Positions 57,943-64,000 of a stretch of 64,000 nt of DNA are shown piece by piece. The translations under genes were made by a program, and so were the position numbers. The stretch's first letter is position 1; the number at the start of each line of letters is the position of its first letter. The notes under the pieces are model-generated. The model ran no database searches. It was not told the DNA's origin and was given only the letters and a program-made list of their open reading frames with translations. The DNA comes from Mucilaginibacter sp. (GTDB lineage: Bacteria; Bacteroidota; Bacteroidia; Sphingobacteriales; Sphingobacteriaceae). Location: positions 1 to 64,000 of the forward strand of contig NZ_JANYGQ010000033.1 in assembly GCF_025359345.1 (NCBI RefSeq), written 5' to 3'.

Positions 57943-59157
57943 ATGAGTAATTTCCATCTGCTTTTCTACATCAGAAAGCAAAAAAACTACAAAGGGGGTG
58001 CAATGCCCATCTACATGCGCATCACAGTTAGCGGCAAACGCGCGGATATATCCGTAGGACGCGATTGTGATCCGGCCAAATGGAACAACCATGCAGGACG
58101 TGCCATTGGAACCAAGGACGAAATTAAGTCACTTAACAACTATCTCGACAGCCTGCAAGCCAAACTTCGGAATGCACACCAGGTATTAATTGATACGAAC
58201 CAGCAAGTAACAACCGAAAGCTTGCAGAATCAATTCACAGGGAAGAACCAAAAAAGCCGTTTCCTGATGGCATTATTCAAAGAGCATAATGCTAAAGTTA
58301 AAGCATTAATCGGAAACGGTTTTGAGCCCAATACCTTGAAAGGGTATAACACCTCTGAAAAACACCTTACTGGTTTCCTGCAAGAGAAATATGGTAAAAC
58401 AGATATAGAGATCAGCCAATTAAACCACGCTTTTATTACTGACTTTGAGTTTTACCTGAAAGCTAATTGTAAAATTACGGGTGTATCTGCTGCCAAATAC
58501 ATTAAGCATCTTAAAAAGATAGTTAACCATTGTATTGCTAATGGCTGGCTAAAGCAAAATCCATTCATCAATTTTAAATCCACTGCAAAGGCAAAAGAGC
58601 GCACTTACTTGACTCAACAAGAACTGGATGCTATCACCAACAAAAAATTTATTATTGAACGTTTAATACAGGTGAGAGATGTTTTTGTCTTCTGCTGCTA
58701 TACCGGATTATCCTATGCTGATGTTAAAAAACTGAGGAGAAATGAGATAGGTATTGGTATGGACGGTGATAAGTGGATATTCACAAGCAGGCAGAAAACC
58801 GATACTTCGTCAAGGATACCGCTTTTACCTGTAGCATTAGAAATTTTAAACCGATATCAAGATCATCCGCAATGTGAAAATCAGGGTTTACTATTGCCAG
58901 TTTTGAGCAATCAAAAGATGAATGCTTACTTGAAGGAAATAGCAGACCTATCTGATGTATTTAAGCATTTAACATTTCACTTAGCAAGGCATACATTCGC
59001 AACAACGGTCACCCTGTCCAATAATGTACCAATCGAAACGGTTAGCAAAATGCTCGGTCATACCAATATTAAAACTACACAGCACTACGCTAAAATATTG
59101 GATTTGAAAGTTAGCCAGGACATGGCTACCCTTAAACAAAAGTACGCTGGTCGTTAG
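57943..59157 (+). CDS. int: Tyrosine integrase, CTnDOT-like
   Basis: The 404-residue product has an arm-binding N terminus (FHLLFYIRKQKNYKGGAMPIYMRIT), a SAM-like core-binding domain and a catalytic domain. The catalytic residues are His346 and Arg349 (HLARH), His373 (LGHTN) and Tyr382 (QHYAKI). The first Arg of the family box is replaced by Ser257 in CCYTGLSYADV, as reported for IntDOT of Bacteroides. It is adjacent to tRNA-Glu, the expected attachment site, so it probably excises and inserts this element. A hairpin follows at 59163. Confidence 0.92.
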   Translation: MSNFHLLFYIRKQKNYKGGAMPIYMRITVSGKRADISVGRDCDPAKWNNHAGRAIGTKDEIKSLNNYLDSLQAKLRNAHQVLIDTNQQVTTESLQNQFTGKNQKSRFLMALFKEHNAKVKALIGNGFEPNTLKGYNTSEKHLTGFLQEKYGKTDIEISQLNHAFITDFEFYLKANCKITGVSAAKYIKHLKKIVNHCIANGWLKQNPFINFKSTAKAKERTYLTQQELDAITNKKFIIERLIQVRDVFVFCCYTGLSYADVKKLRRNEIGIGMDGDKWIFTSRQKTDTSSRIPLLPVALEILNRYQDHPQCENQGLLLPVLSNQKMNAYLKEIADLSDVFKHLTFHLARHTFATTVTLSNNVPIETVSKMLGHTNIKTTQHYAKILDLKVSQDMATLKQKYAGR

Positions 59158-59162
59158 CCGTT

Positions 59163-59197
59163 AATTTCTAAGGTCGCAAAATGCGATCTTAGAAATT
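59163..59197. terminator. Hairpin after the integrase gene
   Basis: AATTTCTAAGGTCGCA pairs with TGCGATCTTAGAAATT with one G-T, followed by TTC. A clear T tract is lacking, so it may be a weak terminator or a mRNA end structure. Confidence 0.55.
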
Positions 59198-59229
59198 TTC
59201 ATTAACGTATTCACCTAATAAATTTAAAA

Positions 59230-59760
59230 ATGGAAAATCAATTGATACCGGAAGAAATCATAATGAATCAAATATATTATATAAGAGGTCAAAAAGTCAT
59301 GTTAGATTTTGACCTTGCTAGCTTATATGATGTCGAAACAAAGCAACTTAAAAGACAGGTTCGACGAAATATAGATCGTTTTCCTGAAGATTTCATGTTT
59401 GAATTGACATCGGAAGAATATTCTTTTTCAAGGAGCCAAAATGGCACCTTGAAACAAGGAGAAAATTTTAAGTATTCACCAATGGTGTTTACAGAACAAG
59501 GGGTTGCTATGTTATCAAGCGTATTGAACAGTGATAGGGCAATCAAAGTGAACATTCAGATTATACGAATATTTACACGTATTAGGCAGATGCTAACCGA
59601 CAATACAGAGCTACGTTTAGAGATAGAAAAAATCAAAAACAAATTAGACAATCAGGATAAAAACATGGAGATTGTATTTAAGTATCTTGATGAACTTATT
59701 GAGAAAAAGCAGGAACCACAGGAACGTAAAAGAATTGGATTTAAACCCAATGGGTTTTAG
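59230..59760 (+). CDS. ORF6N domain protein
   Basis: The 176-residue product has an N-terminal ORF6N domain (IYYIRGQKVMLDFDLASLYDVETKQLKRQVRRNIDRFPEDFMFEL) and a C-terminal coiled coil (TDNTELRLEIEKIKNKLDNQDKN). ORF6N is a DNA-binding domain found in phage and mobile-element regulators. It commonly accompanies integrases in Bacteroidota genomic islands. The charged C terminus (KKQEPQERKRIGFKP) is typical. Confidence 0.9.
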   Translation: MENQLIPEEIIMNQIYYIRGQKVMLDFDLASLYDVETKQLKRQVRRNIDRFPEDFMFELTSEEYSFSRSQNGTLKQGENFKYSPMVFTEQGVAMLSSVLNSDRAIKVNIQIIRIFTRIRQMLTDNTELRLEIEKIKNKLDNQDKNMEIVFKYLDELIEKKQEPQERKRIGFKPNGF

Positions 59761-59955
59761 TAAATTAGAAAGTTAACCGTAGTGTAGGTGATTGCTTTGA
59801 GGCATACCGTATAGCGGAACAGTTAATATATAATAAATAGTTATCTATTATTGATCGTTACTCATTAGGACCCTTTAATGTTTTAAAATCCCGAAATATT
59901 CCAATTACTAGGACTTTAATAGTATTATATTAGCTTTTATCGAAAATTACTCACC

Positions 59956-60284
59956 ATGACCAAGGAATCGATCATTGAAGAAATAATAGAGGGAATATTA
60001 AGCTTTAGGATCATTCCATTCTTTGGAGCGGGAATGAGTATTCCGGCTAGGGCAGCAGATTGGCCGGGCCTGATCAATGAACCGAGGTCCGCCATCCAAA
60101 CCGAGGAAACAGACTATTTGAAAGTAGCTCAATTGTATGAAGAAAAATTCGGACGCCACGCTTTGCTGGAAAAATTGATCAGGCTCTGTACACTACAAAG
60201 AAAATCTTCGTCCACTCAAGAAAAAGTAGTACTGATATTCAAAAGCATATGTTATCTATGTTGCCGACAAATATCTTTAAATAG
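59956..60284 (+). pseudogene. 5' fragment of a SIR2-like gene with a frameshift
   Basis: The start MTKESIIEEIIEGILSFRI leads into FFGAGMSIPARAADWPGLI, the nucleotide-binding GAG of SIR2-like domains in bacterial defence proteins. In the first frame translation goes astray after about residue 85 (LCTLQRKSSST) and stops at 60297. In another frame (phase of 60243) it resumes as DIQKHMLSMLPTNIFK and stops at 60284, matching the usual continuation with LP and a TTN motif. A frameshift therefore lies between about 60200 and 60230, and the remaining 200 or more residues are missing. It is the decayed start of a NAD-consuming defence gene. Confidence 0.6.
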
Positions 60285-60306
60285 CTTAACAATTTGAATA
60301 ACTGTA

Positions 60307-60335
60307 AAAAAAGGCTGAACCAAGTTCAGCCTCAA
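60307..60335 (-). terminator. Intrinsic terminator on the minus strand
   Basis: GGCTGAAC pairs with GTTCAGCC across three bases. On the minus strand it is followed by TTTTTTT. It lies 30 bases after the stop of a small minus-strand frame (60364-60453) and indicates a minus-strand transcript ending here. Confidence 0.75.
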
Positions 60336-60363
60336 TCACAAATAACAGGTGATTCTAACATTA

Positions 60364-60453
60364 TTATAAAGTGCAGGTTATCCAACCTTTGATAGTATTT
60401 GCTATCTGCATCATGTTAGCGATAACAGAAAAAACAAAGCCAAAAAGTAGCAT
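60364..60453 (-). CDS. Tiny hydrophobic protein (29 residues), possible
   Basis: The frame reads MLLFGFVFSVIANMMQIANT followed by IKGWITCTL. It is preceded by AAAAGGAGG at the right distance for a Shine-Dalgarno site, which is rare in this phylum, and followed 30 bases later by a terminator. The same frame is open further upstream to about 60560 (LLPFWQVWEIGHLNRALNHL before the ATG), with a possible TTG start at 60522, so the true product may be longer. No family was recognised. The hydrophobic peptide could be a membrane-acting toxin-type peptide or the end of a larger decayed gene. Confidence 0.35.
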   Translation of the reverse strand: MLLFGFVFSVIANMMQIANTIKGWITCTL

Positions 60454-60841
60454 AACGCCTCCTTTTAAATGATTAAGAGCTCGATTAAGGTGTCCGATTT
60501 CCCAAACTTGCCAGAACGGCAATAAAGGAGTGTACGATTTTGTTATTCTTACACCACAAAGGTAAAGCTAAAATTTCCAAGTTAAAAATTGGTCGAGTTT
60601 ACGATGAATTGGCAGATATACTGTATCAGGAGTACGTCAAATCATTAAACATATAATTGTTCACCAATATATTGGAGACCTTCGTTCGTATAAAATTGTG
60701 TACTTAAGGGCTTAAAGGATTCATTATTTTGCCGCGCTATATGACATGCGTAGAAGGTGATGTGATTAAAGTTCCCTTAAAACCTGTATATGATAGCATC
60801 AACAAAAGAACGGTATTTTTATCTCGGGCTTTTTGATTCCC
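60454..60841. other. Gene-poor region with an orphan plus-strand frame end
   Basis: No complete gene is seen in these 388 bases. A plus-strand frame ending at 60656 reads KISKLKIGRVYDELADILYQ before its stop, which looks protein-like and may be the remaining 3' end of a lost gene. It overlaps the upstream extension of the tiny minus-strand frame. The last 180 bases before the large gene hold nothing recognised. Confidence 0.35.
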
Positions 60842-63800
60842 TTACTTAAATTGGGAAAGTTTATAATTATCATAAATCGCTTTGAGCCCCAAATCCCCGC
60901 GTGCTGCTACAAAATGACAAATTTCATCGGCAACATCTAAAATGCTTTCTGTATAAAGCCGTTCCACAAACTGCTTAAGCTCATCAGTCACAAACACATG
61001 GATTCCGCTTTGCTTCCAAATTTTTAACAAGATACTTCCCGTTTTCTCCAAATGGTCATAAGGCTTATCTAGCAAGTCTTTTACTAGGAAATAGGTTGGT
61101 GATACATCCTTTAGGTAAGGGACGGACAACTCCAACAATTCAAAAACTTCATCATCCATTACATTTACCAGACTGCACAGCCGCGGCAAATCATTAAGCA
61201 CCTGAGCATATTTATCCGGTTCAGTTGCAGCAATCTTAGCCAATATTTTCCATAACGCAAGTAGCCGCTCCTGGGGAACGCTTCCTAACTGGCAACATAC
61301 GGCGACCAGCTTTTCAAATTGTAACGGCTCACGATGAGTAACCAATTCAAAGATCAGCGATTTAGCATCCACCATCGGATCATAGCTCATATCAAAATAA
61401 TCAACCAAGGCATACTTACACAACTTTGCTAACTCACCCGTATCCGTTATATATCTTTTTACAGCGTAAGCATTCAATCCGGTCTCCCTGAGGTATTCCA
61501 CAACATTTTTATAAATGGAAGTGTACGGAGAAAACAGGTTACTTAACGTATAATCCTTATGCAAAGGTCGGTCGTCTGGGAAAATAGCATCCGCATTTTT
61601 ATAGCACCAGGCCTTTTCGGCATAAAGCACAAAAGCGAAATGATAACCGAGGCCTAAAGAATACGCCTTGCCTTTTTCAGAAGTACGGCTCAAGTTGCGC
61701 TCCAGATAATCGGATACCGGGGGCGGTAGACGATGTTTGGTTCCTTCAGCCAATTGTTGCGACCATAACCTGCTAATATTAATTGTTGCCGCGTACAACT
61801 TACCTTCCATCGTATTCAGCTGGTAATTGACAAAATCCTTATCGATATGGTCGAGATTTTTAATTTGTTCCAGTTCCAAAAGCCCAATAGCTGTGGCCGC
61901 CAGATATTCCAATTCATCCGCTTTAAAATGGTATTGATCGTCCTTCTCGCTAACATTCAATATAAAATCAGCCAACTGGTAGCCTACCTCATCAGCATAC
62001 CTTGCATTAGCCTCCTCTCTAAAATCTACCTGGTTGATCCTTTCTAAAAAAACGTTTATGATAGCTTTCCAGTCCGCCAGATCTCCGTTTTTGGCCACTG
62101 TAGCAAAGCCATTGAAAACCGATTTGATAAACATTAGGGGAAGGGTCATCAGCAAGGGCAATCCTTCAATGAATTTTGCCGGGTCGCCGATAATATAATT
62201 GATAACCAGTAGACCTAAACCGTCAACGGAAAAATCAAACTTGTCTTTCTTTTTATGCGCAGCAAGCCTGTCTACCAATTCTTGAACGGTTAATTTTTCA
62301 AGTTCACCGGCATCGTCTGGGACCTCGTAGCCATGCGAAAAAGTAGAATAGCTATCGTACTCCGGATGTGGGTTATTTTCAGGGGACAGTTCACCATATT
62401 TTTCAAGAAAAACTTTGAGGATGCCTTGCTGTTCACCACCTTCAGGATGCAGGGCAAATAAATATCTCTGGATCCTGTAAATTCGGTAATCATTTCTTTC
62501 CTGTTCACTGAGATGCTCACTTTCCACCTTAATCGTTTCCAACCAGGAAAGGATAAAATTCAGTTCCTCCACTGAAAGCTGCGATGAAATCTCCGTAAGC
62601 AAAAGGTAAAGCTCGTGTAATGGTAAAAGTGGGCTTAATGGACTTTTTTGAATGTAATCCCAGAACAGCGAAATCAGTTCTGCACGATCACTCCTTATCA
62701 AATGAAATGCAATCCGATGTAGAATGATCGAATCGGAACCCATCAAAAAGCTGACCAGTTCCTTTTTGTCACCTGGTTGAAGCAGTTCCCCGCTTAAACT
62801 GACAATATCGATCAGCTGATAAGACCAATCGCCATAAATGCCCGTACGTTGCTCCGAATCTTCGATGGACGGAATATTCTGGACCTCATAAGAATAATCC
62901 TGGCCCAATGACTTTAAAATGTCAGCCAGTTGTTTGACGAGATCCAAGCCCGTTAATGCAATAACTTCCTTTAAGTTTTGCTTTAAAAACCAATGATTGG
63001 CGTCGCGGGTGTTTGGGATTACCCTGTTATTACTAAACTTGGCAAACTTTCCCTTAAGCGGCATCTTAAGATCATGCTTCCGGTAGCCAAATGTAAAATT
63101 CAGAACGTTCTGCACGCCTTCCGCCGATCCCATTTTGACGTACTTTTCAATCAGGTCCTCTGTCAATACGTTTTCGAAAACCACATGATCAATCGGCCAG
63201 TAATTTCCAAACGCGATCAAAAACTCGGAGTCCTCCTTTTGAAATAGGTAATTCGGAAGGTCGTTAATGATTTTGGTTACCAGGTAAATGGAGTTCTCAT
63301 CCAATAATACATTCCCTTTAATGACCGCTGCCTGAAGTTCCCTGATTATTTTAATAATCAGCTCTTCCTGCTTTTCATCAGCTTTCCCGGCAATGTTGGC
63401 TAAATACCGTAATGGCATCCATTCCGGAAAACGCATTGTACCTGGCTCAGACGGAAGCTGCCCCATCGGCAAAACCTTAAAAAAGCCTTGTTCATACAAG
63501 GGTAAAAGCCAGCCCGTTTTGTCAAGCGACTTATAAAATTGAAACTGGTTATTGATATCTTTTAAGAAATAAGGAAGTGTACCCAGCATTTCTTTGGTAG
63601 GTTCCTCAAATCCTACAAGGTGCGCAATCCGGTCCAGAAAAGCATACTGAGATCCCAACAGGTAATTCAGAATTTTCTCATACCCAGTCCATAGTTTGTT
63701 AAACTCCTTTAGCGTCCTGGTCTTTAATCCATGCCGGTGTGCGAACGATGGGAACTGTTTGGCGATGCTAAACCATTCATCTGCGAGCTGCTTGTTCTCA

Positions 63801-64000
63801 ACACCCATCGCCACCAAAATTGAGGCATAGTTACCACGGCCCTCTTTTGCCTCGGGATGCTCATCCGAAATCTCTTTCGGCGCGAAAATCTTTCTGAATG
63901 TGGAATCGATCTCCCTCGTTAAATGGGCGACCAGGTTCACCTTGGAGGTTAGCAAACAATCTTCATCCATGATCAATAAGGCATCCTGGAAAAAACCGGC
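60842..64000 (-). CDS. Very large helical protein of unknown function (5' end beyond window)
   Basis: The frame is open to the window edge; the first in-window start (TTG or ATG near 63970-63976) is probably internal, as the upstream residues (FFQDALLIMDEDCLLTS) continue the same style. At least 1052 residues are seen. The N terminus contains VAHLTREIDSTFRKIFAP, and the rest is helical with repeated Leu-rich pairs (for example LSVEELNFILSWLETIKVE, LLALWKILAKI), suggesting an alpha-solenoid. There is no signal peptide, membrane segment, Walker motif or nuclease motif that I can see. No family was recognised. It is on an integrated element beside a SIR2-like remnant, so a defence role is possible but unsupported by motifs. 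Confidence 0.75.
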   Translation of the reverse strand, partial: AGFFQDALLIMDEDCLLTSKVNLVAHLTREIDSTFRKIFAPKEISDEHPEAKEGRGNYASILVAMGVENKQLADEWFSIAKQFPSFAHRHGLKTRTLKEFNKLWTGYEKILNYLLGSQYAFLDRIAHLVGFEEPTKEMLGTLPYFLKDINNQFQFYKSLDKTGWLLPLYEQGFFKVLPMGQLPSEPGTMRFPEWMPLRYLANIAGKADEKQEELIIKIIRELQAAVIKGNVLLDENSIYLVTKIINDLPNYLFQKEDSEFLIAFGNYWPIDHVVFENVLTEDLIEKYVKMGSAEGVQNVLNFTFGYRKHDLKMPLKGKFAKFSNNRVIPNTRDANHWFLKQNLKEVIALTGLDLVKQLADILKSLGQDYSYEVQNIPSIEDSEQRTGIYGDWSYQLIDIVSLSGELLQPGDKKELVSFLMGSDSIILHRIAFHLIRSDRAELISLFWDYIQKSPLSPLLPLHELYLLLTEISSQLSVEELNFILSWLETIKVESEHLSEQERNDYRIYRIQRYLFALHPEGGEQQGILKVFLEKYGELSPENNPHPEYDSYSTFSHGYEVPDDAGELEKLTVQELVDRLAAHKKKDKFDFSVDGLGLLVINYIIGDPAKFIEGLPLLMTLPLMFIKSVFNGFATVAKNGDLADWKAIINVFLERINQVDFREEANARYADEVGYQLADFILNVSEKDDQYHFKADELEYLAATAIGLLELEQIKNLDHIDKDFVNYQLNTMEGKLYAATINISRLWSQQLAEGTKHRLPPPVSDYLERNLSRTSEKGKAYSLGLGYHFAFVLYAEKAWCYKNADAIFPDDRPLHKDYTLSNLFSPYTSIYKNVVEYLRETGLNAYAVKRYITDTGELAKLCKYALVDYFDMSYDPMVDAKSLIFELVTHREPLQFEKLVAVCCQLGSVPQERLLALWKILAKIAATEPDKYAQVLNDLPRLCSLVNVMDDEVFELLELSVPYLKDVSPTYFLVKDLLDKPYDHLEKTGSILLKIWKQSGIHVFVTDELKQFVERLYTESILDVADEICHFVAARGDLGLKAIYDNYKLSQFK

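Noticed and set aside
60520..60656. Plus-strand frame ending KSLNI at 60656 as a gene
   Set aside because: No start codon in good context and overlap with the minus-strand small frame; listed only as a possible remnant.

Overview
The window comes from a Bacteroidota chromosome, most likely a member of the Sphingobacteriaceae close to Mucilaginibacter or Pedobacter. The evidence is the gene families present (SusC-like TonB receptor with an N-terminal carboxypeptidase-regulatory-like domain, PafA-type phosphatase, FtsX-DUF3098-UppP order, NagB fused to a PIG-L domain), the -7 promoter motif TAnnTTTG upstream of many genes, and the scarcity of Shine-Dalgarno sites. No assembly or taxon label was available, so the genus is an inference.

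Layout. 1-6.4 kb: amino-sugar recycling (nagB-type deaminase and divergent anmK), an S10 carboxypeptidase and a Gly/Ser-rich secreted protein. 6.4-14.15 kb: a minus-strand thiamine locus headed by a clear TPP riboswitch (13972-14128), with TonB receptor, PnuC/PnuT permease, an acyl-CoA-dehydrogenase-fold flavoprotein, a PafA-like periplasmic phosphatase, ThiE/TenI and a divergent thiamine pyrophosphokinase-like protein. 14.3-28.4 kb: housekeeping genes (aspS, a small RelE-type toxin-antitoxin pair, M20 amidohydrolase, TlpA-like thioredoxin, hflX, uppP-DUF3098-ftsX, a fused E1 alpha/beta dehydrogenase, a DUF4198 protein, a LutB-like iron-sulfur protein). 28.5-41.7 kb: peptidases (two tandem M28, a 1191-residue M16, MtfA), rpiB, pdhC and pdhA, and an NlpC/P60 hydrolase. 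42.2-50.9 kb: a tandemly duplicated small gene, Crp/Fnr regulator, YceI, SnoaL-like protein, Tat-exported esterase, CapA, an SPFH protein, DUF922 and a BLUF photoreceptor protein.

50.9-57.3 kb is a tightly packed minus-strand operon: DUF427, a flavoprotein disulfide reductase, an ABC ATPase, a permease fused to a betaine-type binding domain, EgtB and EgtD. It reads as a synthesis plus uptake plus redox module for ergothioneine, with the BLUF gene just downstream. The binding domain of the transporter is circularly permuted: the usual C-terminal half comes first.

57.6-64 kb is an integrated element. It starts at tRNA-Glu, followed by a CTnDOT-like tyrosine integrase, an ORF6N protein, the broken start of a SIR2-like gene, a tiny hydrophobic ORF with its own terminator, and a very large helical protein of unknown function that runs off the window end. 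It resembles a defence-type island whose far end lies outside the window.

The intergenic DNA is unusually structured. There are (a) complementary arrays of short degenerate words (GAAAGTC/GACTTTC, GATTTCGG, GTTGATTAAG and others) at many gene junctions, (b) REP-like palindromes sharing a CGCTG loop, (c) a 57-bp dispersed repeat in three copies and (d) a ~120-bp element whose two ends are each near-palindromes, in two full copies and one remnant. No CRISPR array, rRNA or complete insertion sequence was seen.
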